Below, piece after piece: positions 1-8,617 of a stretch of 64,000 bases of DNA. The DNA is from Phytopseudomonas flavescens (lineage in GTDB: Bacteria; Pseudomonadota; Gammaproteobacteria; Pseudomonadales; Pseudomonadaceae): positions 81,927-145,926 of the forward strand of contig NZ_FNDG01000016.1 of assembly GCF_900100535.1 (NCBI RefSeq). Reading direction: 5' to 3'. Under the pieces are notes generated by a model. The model was not told the origin of the DNA, did no database searches, and saw only the letters and a list, made by a program, of their open reading frames with translations. Positions within the stretch are counted from its first letter, which is position 1. The number at the start of each line of letters is the position of its first letter. Both the position numbers and the translations under genes were made by a program.

Positions 1-196
1 CTCGCCGATCGACCCACTCGCCGGCACAGGCAATGACGAAAACCGTCAGCCACGCCCTATACGGTCTACATCGCGGGATGATGGCGATGAGAGTCAAATA
101 CACCGCCATCCCTACATAGACGTGCAGCGCATCTTTTGACAGGCCGGTCAATGACACGACCGTGAGCTTGATGCTTTGTACGATTGAGGTGTCCAT
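1..196 (-). CDS. Small hypothetical membrane protein, 3' end outside the window
   Basis: An open frame begins at an ATG at 196 and reads leftward off the window edge without a stop, so at least 65 codons are present. The translation starts MDTSIVQSIKLTVVSLTGLS and contains a hydrophobic stretch around residues 27-37 (VGMAVYLTLIAII) and another around 44-55 (AWLTVFVIACAG). This suggests an inner-membrane protein with at least two helices. I do not recognise the family; small phage-type or VanZ-like membrane proteins have a similar look, but this is not a firm match. The function is unknown. The 3' end, and therefore the length, cannot be judged from here. Confidence 0.5.
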   Translation of the reverse strand, partial: MDTSIVQSIKLTVVSLTGLSKDALHVYVGMAVYLTLIAIIPRCRPYRAWLTVFVIACAGEWVDRR

Positions 197-580
197 GTCA
201 ACTCATTCCCGTCCACCCGGTATTAGTCGGTTAGCCAGCGACGTAGGTCGGCTATCGTACCTTGGACAGTCGCGGATGGATCAGCGAAGCGTCATCCGTG
301 ACTATCCGGCACCTCTCGAAACCTAGGCGCTGGGTCGCCCGGCTTGGCGCTCGCAGACGAGCCTGTTTTCAACGCCATGATGACAGCGCCGGTCGTTTTT
401 CGGGTTTGGCCTACCGGGAATGCCTGGTTTCACCCGCCGGATGTGCTCAGCAATCAGACAGGTAGCTGTCGATTGTGTGGAATCGCCAGCCCCAGGCCGG
501 CTTCGGGCATGGAGGACCAGACCCAACCATCGGGGCGGCCAGAACGAGGAAACCGTCGACATCGACCATGATTGCGTCGA
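197..580. other. Gap with no convincing gene
   Basis: About 380 bases between the partial membrane protein and the nucleotidyltransferase gene. Several short open frames occur on both strands, but none has a convincing ribosome binding site or a recognisable product. I see no strong terminator hairpin or tRNA. It probably holds the promoter of the leftward membrane gene and the 3' untranslated end of the nucleotidyltransferase gene. Confidence 0.4.
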
Positions 581-1267
581 TCACCTTCCTCGCTCCTTAT
601 CTCGTTCTTTGGCGCGTTGCACGAATTCAAAGTCATCAAGCACCACGCTAACCAGCGGCCAACGCTCGCGGTAGCGTTTTTGCTCCACTCGCTGTCGATA
701 GATCTGCTCGCTGACACGCGCCGGGTTGCACTGCACGCGCATATCGAACAAGTCGTCCAGCCCATGGGGGGCGATGATGTGCAAACCATCTTCGGCGTCC
801 AGACTCACGGCGACCGAAGTCGCGAATTCAGGCCAGCTCGCCACCGCCTCACAGAGCGACTGCAACGGCTCGACGGCATGGCCGAAGCAAGACTCGAACC
901 ACAGGTGCACCGCCGCCTGGTTGGTCACCTCCCAGGGAAAGCGCGGAGCGAGGATACTCAGCTTCGCCTGCAACTCGGCATCCCGCGCCGCAGACAACTG
1001 CAGCGGCTCGAAATAAGCCAGATCGACATCGGCCAGATACGACGGCTCGGGATGGCCGTGCAGGTGGTCCCAGACCAGATTACGCACGGCGCCGGCGCCA
1101 ATGCACCAATCGTTCAGCTCCAGCTGGCGAGCCCCTCGCAACGCCTCCATGAACCAGGAGGACTGGCGCACGATAGCCTCGAGCTGCTGCTCCAGCCTGG
1201 CCTGCTTCTGCTGCCCGGCAGGCCTGGACGGCCGCGAGGCCCCGCATGCCGAGTGGTTGTGCTGCAT
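581..1267 (-). CDS. Nucleotidyltransferase family protein (DUF925/NTP_transf_6 type)
   Basis: A 228-residue cytoplasmic protein that resembles the PF06042 nucleotidyltransferase-like family. The first match is the glycine-rich IGAGAVRN segment at residues 56-63. The second is the ADVDLAYF segment at 79-86, which places paired acidic residues where nucleotidyltransferases bind metal. Its substrate is unknown; this family is annotated from fold only. The first 20-25 residues are polar and low in complexity, and the family is usually nearer 190-200 residues, so the true start may lie slightly downstream, although no other ATG occurs before residue 40. It stands alone, with 92 bases separating it from the ABC operon upstream. 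It looks unrelated to the sulfur genes. Confidence 0.75.
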   Translation of the reverse strand: MQHNHSACGASRPSRPAGQQKQARLEQQLEAIVRQSSWFMEALRGARQLELNDWCIGAGAVRNLVWDHLHGHPEPSYLADVDLAYFEPLQLSAARDAELQAKLSILAPRFPWEVTNQAAVHLWFESCFGHAVEPLQSLCEAVASWPEFATSVAVSLDAEDGLHIIAPHGLDDLFDMRVQCNPARVSEQIYRQRVEQKRYRERWPLVSVVLDDFEFVQRAKERDKERGR

Positions 1268-1359
1268 GTGCTGCTCGCTCGCTGAGATTAGCGTTCAACA
1301 GAGTTGTCGCCGCGCTCGACGCCGGGTTACCAAGACGTCTGCGCCGGTGGCTATGGTCA

Positions 1360-2214
1360 TCAGTGACACATCAGCCCTTCCGCCAACTTCAAACTATCGA
1401 CAATAAGCGTACTGCTGCGCAATGCCCAGGCTTGTTCCTGGCCACCACGGCGTTTCCAGTCGGCCAGAGCGGCCTGGAGAAACTTCTGGCTCTGAGGGTC
1501 TTGGCGAGGGAGATAGATGCTGGCGTCTTCAGCAGCGGCCAATGAGTCGGGCAGCAGGCGATAGAAGCGCCAGTCGTCCTGGCTCTGCAGCACCTTGAGC
1601 GCAGACTGCTCATCTGCCAGCAGGCTGCATTCGCCGCTCATGAAGGCTACCGCGGCACGTATGGACGAGGCATATGGCTGCACCCGTGCGCCGCGTTCAA
1701 CCACGTCGGCTCGCCAGGGACTGCCCACAGCCAGGCAGACGCTCTGCCCGGCCAGGCTACCGGCAGCGGGCAGGGAGCGGTTGCGTAGCACCAGCAAGCC
1801 ACCCTGGCGATAGCCCGCCGGTGGCTGTGACAGCGCAGCGTGACCGAACACCGGGCCTGTTGCGGCGCCAGGCAATGCCAGGCTACCGGCGATCAGCAGA
1901 TCCACCCGCGCCTCACGCAGCAAGCGGCCAGGGTCATCCGCCGATGCACCGAGTAACACCACCGGCACCCCCAGGTACTGTCCCAGTGCCTGCGCCAAGG
2001 CCTGATCGAATTCGTCAGGCACCGCCTCCAGTGCCGCGTCGGTCGCGCTGGGCCGGGGGTAACTGCGTACCCCCACCCGCAACACCTGACGCTCGGCGAC
2101 TGCCGCCAGCGTAGGGCCCAATGCGACCTCTCCTGGCAACTGCGGCCGGCTCAGGCCATAGCCGGCCAGGCCAAGCAGCACCAGCACCAGCACCCCAGCG
2201 CCTCGTCTAGCCAC
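1360..2214 (-). CDS. Periplasmic solute-binding protein (family 3-like), last gene of the ABC operon
   Basis: A 284-residue protein read from a GTG at 2214 that overlaps the end of the permease gene by eight bases, a translationally coupled arrangement. The frame is open further upstream, but that part lies inside the permease gene. The N-terminus (VARRGAGVLVLVLLGLAGYG) is a basic start followed by a hydrophobic helix, so it is a signal peptide or a membrane anchor; there is no lipobox. The mature part begins with LRVGVRSYPRP, typical of family 3 extracellular solute-binding proteins, and continues with alternating beta-alpha segments. It is a second binding protein in an operon that already encodes one, so it may act as an accessory sensor or widen the substrate range. 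The ligand cannot be inferred. Confidence 0.65.
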   Translation of the reverse strand: MARRGAGVLVLVLLGLAGYGLSRPQLPGEVALGPTLAAVAERQVLRVGVRSYPRPSATDAALEAVPDEFDQALAQALGQYLGVPVVLLGASADDPGRLLREARVDLLIAGSLALPGAATGPVFGHAALSQPPAGYRQGGLLVLRNRSLPAAGSLAGQSVCLAVGSPWRADVVERGARVQPYASSIRAAVAFMSGECSLLADEQSALKVLQSQDDWRFYRLLPDSLAAAEDASIYLPRQDPQSQKFLQAALADWKRRGGQEQAWALRSSTLIVDSLKLAEGLMCH

Positions 2215-2986
2215 CCTGTTGCAACCCCCGTCGCCAGCGGGTAAACCGCCGCTCCAACAGCGCCAGCAGGCCATTCAACAGTAAACCGACCACGGCCAAC
2301 AGCAGAATACCGGCGTACATGCTGGGGATCTGGAACACCTCTTGGGAATTGAGCGTCAGGAACCCCAGCCCGGAATGCGCGCCGATCATCTCCGCGGCCA
2401 CCAACGCCGTGATGCAGTAGGCCCCTGCCAGGCGCACCCCGGTGAAAATCGACGGGGACGCCGAAGGCAGCACGATGTTGAGAAACAGGAAGCGCCGGTT
2501 GGCGCCCATGGACAACGCCGAATTGACCAACAGGTTGTCCACCTGCTTGACTCCGCTGATCGTGCTCAACAGGATCGGCCAGAACGACGCCCAGAAGATG
2601 ATCGCGATTTTCGACCACTCGCCAATGCCCAGAAACAGGATGAACACCGGGAACAAAGCGAGTGCCGAGGTTTGCCGGAACAGTTGCAACAACGGGTCGA
2701 GTACGTTTTCAAGCCGGGCGAACCAGCCCATCAGCAAGCCCAGGCTCACACCGCTGGCGATGGCCAGCAGCAACCCGACCAGCGACCGCAGCAAACTTGC
2801 CTGCAAGTGCCTGAGCAGATCGCCGGATCGTACGAGGTCGGCGATCGCGGCCAGCACCGCACTGGGTGGGCTGAGGTACCCTGGGTTTACCCAACCCAGG
2901 CGGGGAATGGCTTCCCACACCAGCAAAAACAAAATAATACCAAGGCTGCTATCGAGCACCTTGCGCGAAGTGGTGCGCACACTCAT
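2207..2986 (-). CDS. ABC transporter permease, SsuC/TauC type
   Basis: Inner-membrane permease of 259 residues with about six helices, of the binding-protein-dependent family that imports sulfonates, taurine or nitrate. The cytoplasmic EAA-type loop is visible as SALSMGANRRFLFLNIVLPSASPSI, split here only to locate it at about residues 155-180. I chose the ATG at 2986 (MSVRTTSRKV), which lies two bases beyond the ATPase stop codon. A longer frame exists but would run back into the ATPase gene. With the ATPase and binding protein immediately upstream it forms a complete importer. Being in a locus full of desulfonating enzymes, an organosulfonate or sulfate ester is the likely cargo, but this is inference. 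Confidence 0.85.
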   Translation of the reverse strand: MSVRTTSRKVLDSSLGIILFLLVWEAIPRLGWVNPGYLSPPSAVLAAIADLVRSGDLLRHLQASLLRSLVGLLLAIASGVSLGLLMGWFARLENVLDPLLQLFRQTSALALFPVFILFLGIGEWSKIAIIFWASFWPILLSTISGVKQVDNLLVNSALSMGANRRFLFLNIVLPSASPSIFTGVRLAGAYCITALVAAEMIGAHSGLGFLTLNSQEVFQIPSMYAGILLLAVVGLLLNGLLALLERRFTRWRRGLQQGG

Positions 2987-2988
2987 GC

Positions 2989-3867
2989 CTAGACTCCAAT
3001 CCGGTGGGCGTGGCGTCGGGCGACGCCTTGCCACGTCTGTGGCACGCTGACGGCTGCCGCCGGGCGCGCCGGGACACCACTGACCTCCTCGCGCAGAACC
3101 TCCCAGGCACGCTGGCGCAACTGCACGAAGGCATGGGTATTGCGCAACTCCGCGGCCCGCGGGCGAGGCAGATCGATATCGAATATCTCCTTGACCCGCC
3201 CGGGCCGGGCCGTCATCACCGCAACCCGGTCGGACAAGAACACCGCCTCATCCAGGCTATGGGTGATGAACACGATGGTTTGCCGGTGCAGGTCCCAAAT
3301 GCGCAGCAATTCGTCCTGAAGTATCTCGCGAGTCTGCGCATCCAGCGCGGCGAAGGGTTCGTCCATCAGCAGCACATCCGGCTCGTACACCAGCGAGCGG
3401 GCGATGGCCACGCGCTGGCGCATGCCACCAGACAACTCATGGGGGTAACGCGCCGCAAAGCCCTCGAGCCCCACCAGCGCCAGGTAATATCGCGCCTTGT
3501 CGCGCCGCTCGGCCTTGCCGACACCGCGGATTTCCAGGCCCATGGCGATGTTGTCCAGCACAGTGCGCCACGGCAACAGCGCATAGCCCTGGAACACCAC
3601 ACCCTGGCTACGGTTGATGCCCTGCAAGGGCTGGCCATCGACGTCCAGTTGCCCGCCGGTTCTGTGCGCCAGGCCGGCAAGAATGTTGAGGAAGGTCGAC
3701 TTGCCGCAGCCCGAAGGCCCCAACAATGACAGGAACTCGCCCTCGCGCACCTGCAGATCGAAGCCGTCCAATACCGACACCTGTTCGAGCTGGCCGGCTT
3801 CGTTGTAGGCCTGGTAGCCCATCTGCACGCCCTTGGCAACGATTTTCGCTACGCCAACCGCACCCAT
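2989..3867 (-). CDS. ABC transporter ATP-binding protein, SsuB/TauB type
   Basis: Cytoplasmic ATPase of 292 residues that powers the adjacent permease. All nucleotide-binding motifs are present: Walker A GPSGCGKST near residue 51, the ABC signature LSGGMRQR near 145, Walker B VLLMDEPFAALD near 165 and the switch histidine in FITHSLDEAV near 200. The C-terminal 50 residues extend beyond the usual SsuB/TauB core and are proline- and arginine-rich. The ATG overlaps the TGA of the binding-protein gene by one base (TGATG), so translation is coupled. The family imports sulfonates, taurine, nitrate or thiamine precursors; sulfonate or sulfate ester is favoured here by the neighbours. Confidence 0.88.
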   Translation of the reverse strand: MGAVGVAKIVAKGVQMGYQAYNEAGQLEQVSVLDGFDLQVREGEFLSLLGPSGCGKSTFLNILAGLAHRTGGQLDVDGQPLQGINRSQGVVFQGYALLPWRTVLDNIAMGLEIRGVGKAERRDKARYYLALVGLEGFAARYPHELSGGMRQRVAIARSLVYEPDVLLMDEPFAALDAQTREILQDELLRIWDLHRQTIVFITHSLDEAVFLSDRVAVMTARPGRVKEIFDIDLPRPRAAELRNTHAFVQLRQRAWEVLREEVSGVPARPAAAVSVPQTWQGVARRHAHRIGV

Positions 3868-4910
3868 CAGGCAACCGCCTTGGCAAAGTCGTTGAATTGG
3901 TTGGTGTAGACATCCTTGACCTGAATGGCGCCGCGATTGAGCTTGCCTTCGCTCTCCAGTATGTCGATGTAGTACTGGATCGGCGGCTCGGTGACGATCA
4001 GATCGTCGACATAGGCGAAGCGCTCCACCAGCTCCAGCTTCATGCCGATACGCTCAGAGGTGATCTTGCGCGCATCGTCCGGGTTGGCGTTGACCCAGTT
4101 GGCGGCCTTGGCTAGCGCGCTGACCACGTCTCGGGTGGCCTCGGGGTGTTCGCGGCTGAACTTGCCAAAGACGCTGTACGGCGCCATACCGCCCAGGCCC
4201 TTGTCCAGGTCATAGTCGCTCCACAACTTACGCAGTTGGCTATTGTGCTCGGCCCCACCGGAGGCGGGCGGGTGGATAATGGCCACATCCACGTTGCCGG
4301 TGGCCAGGGTCTGCTCAGCCTGGTTATCGGGTACCACCAACCACTTGATGGTGTCGACATCGACGCCCTGCTCACGCAGGAACTTCTTGGTGACGAACTC
4401 GGCGCACGCCCCGAAACTGTTGAAGCCTACCGTCTTGCCTTCGATATCCCTGGGCGTGAAGATCCCCGAGTCGGCGCGCACGAAATACTTCATGTGAGGC
4501 GCCTCCTGCAAGGTCTTGCCCCCAGCGGCCACAACCTTGAGATCCAGGCCGCTGGCGATGGCCGAGATGACCAGAGGCACCATGCGCGCACCAAAATCGA
4601 TTTCTCCGGTGCCGGTGAGCGGAATTATCTGTGGTGCAGCGATACGGCCTATGTATTTGGGCCGCGCCCGCGAGCCCTCGAAATAGCCCAGTGAGTCCGC
4701 TACGTAAACCAGGTCGAAGGTCGGGTTGTCGGGGTACTTGAACTCGACCACCTGATCAGCACGCTGTTTGATCACTCCCGGGGCGCCGCCCGCCGACTTG
4801 GGCTGCGGGTTGTCCTGCGGGCCACAGCCGGGCAAGGCCAGCCCGACGCTGCCGGCCGCGGTGAGCAGCGCGAAATTTTTGAGAAAGGTTCTGCGATCGT
4901 GGTGTTGCAT
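3867..4910 (-). CDS. ABC transporter substrate-binding lipoprotein, SsuA/NrtA-like
   Basis: A 347-residue periplasmic binding protein, first gene of a four-gene leftward operon. I chose the ATG at 4910 because an AGGAG lies seven bases upstream and the protein then starts with an export signal. That signal has a twin-arginine motif (DRRTFLKNFA), a hydrophobic core and a lipobox (LPGCG), so it is probably a Tat- or Sec-exported lipoprotein. The mature part has the NMT1/SsuA pattern (for example FDLVYVADSLGYFEG and GEIDFGARMVPLVISAIASG). A possible frame reaches 5054 but would lack this signal. It keeps two Cys and five Met, so it is less sulfur-depleted than other binding proteins in this island. 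Confidence 0.85.
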   Translation of the reverse strand: MQHHDRRTFLKNFALLTAAGSVGLALPGCGPQDNPQPKSAGGAPGVIKQRADQVVEFKYPDNPTFDLVYVADSLGYFEGSRARPKYIGRIAAPQIIPLTGTGEIDFGARMVPLVISAIASGLDLKVVAAGGKTLQEAPHMKYFVRADSGIFTPRDIEGKTVGFNSFGACAEFVTKKFLREQGVDVDTIKWLVVPDNQAEQTLATGNVDVAIIHPPASGGAEHNSQLRKLWSDYDLDKGLGGMAPYSVFGKFSREHPEATRDVVSALAKAANWVNANPDDARKITSERIGMKLELVERFAYVDDLIVTEPPIQYYIDILESEGKLNRGAIQVKDVYTNQFNDFAKAVA

Positions 4911-4935
4911 GGTTGCTCCTGCAGTAAGTCGAGAC

Positions 4936-4955
4936 CCGGGGCGATCGCGCCCCGG
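4936..4955 (-). promoter_or_regulatory. Leader hairpin ahead of the ABC operon
   Basis: CCGGGGCG and CGCCCCGG form a perfect eight-base stem around a four-base loop (ATCG). The stem lies 26 bases upstream of the binding-protein start, inside the presumed 5' leader. There is no T tract, so it may affect mRNA stability or translation rather than act as a terminator. Confidence 0.4.
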
Positions 4956-5096
4956 CACAACAGGCAACGTTGGCAAACCGGGCAGCCAGCGCACTGCAAG
5001 CCGGGCTTGGCAAGCGAGACCGAACCCTGTTTCAAGCCTGGGGCAGGAGCGCAATCTCCGGTGGTCCGGTCAAAGGGGGATATAGCTGGGAGTTAG

Positions 5097-5125
5097 CTTA
5101 TATGAATAAAATAATGGTTTTAAAA
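5097..5125 (-). promoter_or_regulatory. Candidate promoter of the leftward ABC operon
   Basis: On the minus strand TTTTAA and TATAAG are separated by 17 bases, a fair -35/-10 pair within a strongly AT-rich island (about 5095-5150) in otherwise GC-rich DNA. It would give a leader of roughly 180 bases before the start at 4910. In Pseudomonas and enteric bacteria such operons are usually switched on by CysB-type regulators during sulfate limitation; binding here is inference. Confidence 0.35.
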
Positions 5126-5497
5126 TACACTTATGGCATATATTTATACCCGCATGCATCCCATGCCGCCCGCCTGCTTGGCACGCCAGCAGGCCATGGG
5201 CCGCAGGGCGTATCAGCCTAGGGGTAATGCGACAGAGCCGTCGGACGCAGCATGCAGCGCTGAGAAAGCACTCTGGCGAACCACCTCAAACCGACAGTTC
5301 CCGGCGCTTGGCCCCTCTTCCCTTCGCCAAGCAGCGAAGGACGTGCGCAGTCCCGGCCCCTTCGCCCCGGGCAGCGCTGGCTCGACGTGTTGCTGCAACC
5401 TTTCGCCCCAGGTCCACAGTGGTATGGGTAACGCTCTTTCTCGTCGATCGGCGGCCTGCAACCGTCCACGGACGGCGTTCCAGCCACCGTGGCATTT

Positions 5498-6817
5498 CTA
5501 GGGATTGCGGGGAATACGCAGTCCCAGGCTCTCACGCAAGGTGCTGCCTTCGTACTCGCGGCGATAGACCCCGCGCTCCTGCAGGATCGGCACCACCTCT
5601 TCGGTGAAGCGCCTGAACTGCTCCGGGTGGCCGATGTAGAGGTTGAAGCCATCCAGCGCCCGGGCCTCGAACCAGCGGATCATTTCGTTGGCCACGGTTT
5701 CGGCACAGCCGACGAAGCCGTTGGGCCTGAGTGTCAGGCCATTGGCTACCGCCTGGCGTAGCGTCCAGCCCTTGCTCACGGCCAAGTCGGTGGCGGCCTT
5801 GGCGGCGGTGTAGAAGCTGCTGCGGGCGTACTCCAGGGCCTCGACCGGAAACGGTGCATCGAGGTCGTACTGGCGGAAGTCATGCCAGCCGAAGGAGCGA
5901 CCGAACTCGGCCAGGGCCTGGTCGAAACTATGGTCGACGTCGTGGTAATGCCGCTCGATCTCGCGAGCCTGCTCGTCGCTGTCGCCGATGTAGATCTGCG
6001 CGCCCGGCAGGATGATGATCGCGTCCGGGTCGCGACCCTGGCGCTGGGCCCGCGCCTTGATGTCGCGGTAGAAGGCCTGGCCCTTCTCCACGCTCGGCGC
6101 ATGGGTGAACACTACATCGGCGATGCCTGCGCCCAGATCGCGACCCTGTCGGGAGTCGCCTGCCTGAAAGATCACCGGCTGGCCCTGGGGCGAGCGCTGG
6201 ATGTTCAGCGGCCCCACCACCGAGAAATGCTCGCCCTTGTGGTGCAGCGCATGCAGCTTGCTGCGGTCGAGGAACTGACCGGTTTCGCGGTCCCGGGGCA
6301 GCGCATCGTCCTCGTAGGACTGCCACAGTTTCTGCACCACCTGCACGTGTTCGAGGGCACGGCCGTAGCGGGTGTCGTAATCGTAATGCTCGTCACGGCC
6401 ATAGTTGCCTGCGGTCCCCGCATCGCCACTGGTGACCACGTTCCAGCCGGCGCGCCCCTTGCTGATCAGATCCAGCGAGGCCAGCCGGCGGGCGACGTTG
6501 AACGGCTCGTTGTAGGAGGTGGTCAGGGTGCCGACCAGGCCGATATGGCGGGTCGTCACGGCCAGTGCCGAAAGCAGCGTCAGGGGCTCCAGACGGTTGA
6601 GATAATGGGGCGGCGAGTCCGCTGTGATGAACTGGCTGTCGACAATGAAGATCAGATCGAACAGCGCCGCCTCGGCCTGCCGGGCGAGGTCGATGAACCA
6701 GTCGATGTTCACGCTGGCATCCGCGGGAATCGCCGGATCGTGCCAGAGGTTATGTCGCCCCGGCCCGCCGACGCCCATGGGCACCGCACCGAGCTTTATC
6801 TGTCGTTTGCTACTCAT
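5498..6817 (-). CDS. LLM-class flavin-dependent monooxygenase, NtaA/SnaA/DszA family (copy 1)
   Basis: A 439-residue luciferase-like TIM-barrel enzyme that would use FMNH2 and oxygen supplied by a separate flavin reductase. Family marks are the start SSKRQIKLGAV, the segment ARRLASLDLISKGRAGWNVV near residues 110-130, GPLNIQRSPQGQPVIFQAG near 210, and the C-terminal LRESLGLRIP. I chose the ATG at 6817 because paralogues start with the same MS-KRQIKLGA; an ATG three codons upstream (6826) is possible. It is transcribed away from the flavoprotein gene at 7025 from a shared AT-rich region. Members oxidise nitrilotriacetate, sulfones, pristinamycin or thioethers; in this context a sulfur compound is likely. 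It contains one Cys and three Met. Confidence 0.85.
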   Translation of the reverse strand: MSSKRQIKLGAVPMGVGGPGRHNLWHDPAIPADASVNIDWFIDLARQAEAALFDLIFIVDSQFITADSPPHYLNRLEPLTLLSALAVTTRHIGLVGTLTTSYNEPFNVARRLASLDLISKGRAGWNVVTSGDAGTAGNYGRDEHYDYDTRYGRALEHVQVVQKLWQSYEDDALPRDRETGQFLDRSKLHALHHKGEHFSVVGPLNIQRSPQGQPVIFQAGDSRQGRDLGAGIADVVFTHAPSVEKGQAFYRDIKARAQRQGRDPDAIIILPGAQIYIGDSDEQAREIERHYHDVDHSFDQALAEFGRSFGWHDFRQYDLDAPFPVEALEYARSSFYTAAKAATDLAVSKGWTLRQAVANGLTLRPNGFVGCAETVANEMIRWFEARALDGFNLYIGHPEQFRRFTEEVVPILQERGVYRREYEGSTLRESLGLRIPRNP

Positions 6818-6965
6818 ACAGCCCATCCAAAAAGCCTTTTCACAGCCCTTATTAAATACTTATTACTGATATTTAAAAACATATTAGATAAGTAAATTAC
6901 ATAATTAGCTTAGAACCAGAAAGACTTTCACAGCAATTCCTTAGAGGGATAAGGTCAATCCCAGA

Positions 6966-6989
6966 CCGACCCCTGTCCTGGTGGAGGCC
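6966..6989 (+). promoter_or_regulatory. 24-base element shared with 22014-22037
   Basis: CCGACCCCT, five variable-to-conserved bases (GTCCT), then GGTGGAGGC and C. The same element occurs at 22014 with 20 of 24 bases identical. Both copies lie just downstream of an AT-rich island and upstream of a rightward gene, here 36 bases before the flavoprotein start. It could be an operator, a leader RNA element or an mRNA processing site. Confidence 0.4.
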
Positions 6990-7011
6990 GTCTTCCACGA
7001 CCTGCACCAGG
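6977..7011 (+). promoter_or_regulatory. Leader hairpin that pairs into the ribosome binding site
   Basis: CCTGGTG (6977-6983) is the exact reverse complement of CACCAGG (7005-7011). The right arm includes the first three bases of the AGGAG Shine-Dalgarno sequence (7009-7013) of the flavoprotein gene. If it forms in the mRNA, it would partly hide the ribosome binding site. A competing inner stem (GTGGA with TCCAC) is also possible. A regulatory role is inference. Confidence 0.35.
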
Positions 7012-7024
7012 AGTCTGCGCTGCC

Positions 7025-8617
7025 ATGACCACCCGCCCTCCATTACTGCTGTCTGCCGACGTGCTGGTCATCGGCGGCGGTCTCGCGGGAACCTGGGCGG
7101 CGGTGGCTGCAGCCCGTGAGGGTGTGCGGGTGGTACTGGCGGAAAAAGGCTTTTGCGGCACCAGCGGGGTGACAGCCACCGCCGGTCCTGGCCACTGGTG
7201 GGTTGCGCCGGAGCAGCGCCAGGCAGCCATCGACAAGCGCGTGGCGAGCGCCGCCGGGCTGGGCGATCCACACTGGATGGCGCGAATTCTCGAGACCACC
7301 TGGCACACCCTGCCGAGCCTCGACCGGCTCTATCACTTCCCCCGCAACGAGCAGGGAGAGAAGCAGTACCGCGCGCTGCGTGGCCCGGAATACATGGGTG
7401 CCATGCGTCAGTTGGCGGTCGAGCACGGTGTCACCCTGCTCGACCACAGCCCGGCCCTGGAACTGCTGAAGAACGACGCCGGCGAGCTGGCCGGCGCCCG
7501 TGGCCTGCAACGCCAGCAGCAGCGTGACTGGCAGGTGCAGGCACCTGCCGTGGTGCTGAGCACCGGCGGTTGTGCCTTCCATTCGCGACTGCTGGGCAGC
7601 CAGAACAATACCGGTGACGGCTACCTGATGGGCGTTGAAGCGGGTGCCGAGCTGTCAGGCATGGAGTTCTCCAGCTATTACTGCATCGCCCCGGCGAACA
7701 GCACCATGACCCGCTCGATGGTCTATACCTTCGGCCGCTATTTCGATGCTGGCGGCCGTGAACTGGCCATCGCCCAGGGCCCGGATTTCAACCTGTCATT
7801 GGCGCGCGCCTTGCTCGAAGGGCCGGTGTACTGCCGGCTCGACCGCATTCCCGACGATATCCGCAAGCGCCTGCCCTATGTGCAGCCGAACCTCATGCTG
7901 CCGTTCGACCGCAGCGGTATCGACCCGTATCGCGACAGGTTCCCGGTCACCCTGCACGGCGAAGGCACGGTACGTGGCGTCGGCGGCCTGCGCCTGATCG
8001 ACGAACACTGCCAGACCCGCCTGCCCGGCCTCTTCGCAGCCGGTGATGCGGCGAGCCGCGAGGCAGTCACCGGGGCCATCTCCGGGGGTGGCGCGGTGAA
8101 CTCGTCCTGGGCGCTGTCCAGCGGGCAATGGGCCGGGCGTGGCGCCGCACGCCACGCCCGTCAGCACCCGGCCGGCACCGTACGGACTCACGGCATCGCC
8201 CGGGTCGGCCTGTTGCCGGTAGGCGCGCAGCGGGATGACAGCGCCGCGCTGATCCGCACCGTGCAGGACGAAATGCACCCTTATGACAAGAACCTGTTCC
8301 GCAACGGCGAGCAGTTGCAGCGCTCGCTCGATGCACTGGACAACGCCTGGGATCGCCTGCGCGAGCAGAGCCGTACCCGCGATACCCCTGCACGGCTGCG
8401 CTGGCGAGAAACCGCGGCGATGCTCGCCACCGCCCGCTGGTGTTACGGCAGCGCCCTGGCCCGCAAGGAAAGCCGCGGCATGCATCAGCGCAGCGACGCG
8501 CCCGGGCAATCGGCGGACTTCGACGTGCACCTGCACAGCGGCGGTCTGGATGCGCCCTGGGTGCGCCGCAGTGGGCTCAGCGAACGCAGCGACACCCGCA
8601 GCGGAGCGACAGCATGA
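7025..8617 (+). CDS. FAD-dependent oxidoreductase (fumarate reductase/AprA-like flavoprotein)
   Basis: A 530-residue flavoprotein of the succinate dehydrogenase/fumarate reductase/adenylylsulfate reductase superfamily. The N-terminal Rossmann motif VLVIGGGLAGTWAA (residues about 15-28) binds FAD, EKGFCGTSGVTATAGPGH follows as the typical second glycine-rich segment, and GLFAAGDAASREAVTGAISGG near residue 340 is the family's C-terminal FAD-contact motif. It contains six Cys, unlike the monooxygenases around it. The TGA overlaps the ATG of a ferredoxin gene (ATGA), so the two subunits are made together, as in AprBA-type reductases. It starts a four-gene run with ferredoxin, binding protein and monooxygenase. 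The physiological reaction is unknown; electron transfer to or from an organosulfur intermediate is possible. Confidence 0.82.
   Translation: MTTRPPLLLSADVLVIGGGLAGTWAAVAAAREGVRVVLAEKGFCGTSGVTATAGPGHWWVAPEQRQAAIDKRVASAAGLGDPHWMARILETTWHTLPSLDRLYHFPRNEQGEKQYRALRGPEYMGAMRQLAVEHGVTLLDHSPALELLKNDAGELAGARGLQRQQQRDWQVQAPAVVLSTGGCAFHSRLLGSQNNTGDGYLMGVEAGAELSGMEFSSYYCIAPANSTMTRSMVYTFGRYFDAGGRELAIAQGPDFNLSLARALLEGPVYCRLDRIPDDIRKRLPYVQPNLMLPFDRSGIDPYRDRFPVTLHGEGTVRGVGGLRLIDEHCQTRLPGLFAAGDAASREAVTGAISGGGAVNSSWALSSGQWAGRGAARHARQHPAGTVRTHGIARVGLLPVGAQRDDSAALIRTVQDEMHPYDKNLFRNGEQLQRSLDALDNAWDRLREQSRTRDTPARLRWRETAAMLATARWCYGSALARKESRGMHQRSDAPGQSADFDVHLHSGGLDAPWVRRSGLSERSDTRSGATA

Larger units (their letters stand above)
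4911..5497. other. Intergenic region upstream of the ABC operon
   Basis: About 590 bases between the flavin monooxygenase gene and the ABC operon, both leftward. It contains the candidate promoter and leader hairpin listed separately. The GC-rich part (about 5160-5497) has several short open frames on both strands, but none has a convincing start or product. I see no clear intrinsic terminator behind the monooxygenase gene. Confidence 0.5.
6818..7024. promoter_or_regulatory. Divergent AT-rich promoter region
   Basis: The 207 bases between two outward-facing genes contain a very AT-rich stretch (about 6848-6915), unlike the surrounding coding DNA. Promoters for the leftward monooxygenase and the rightward flavoprotein operon must both lie here, but I could not pick convincing hexamers. 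The right part holds the 24-base element shared with the region at 22.0 kb and a hairpin touching the ribosome binding site. Confidence 0.5.

Noticed and set aside
5218..5652. Small open frames on both strands between the ABC operon and monooxygenase copy 1
   Set aside because: No start signals, no recognisable products and mutually overlapping frames of GC-rich type.
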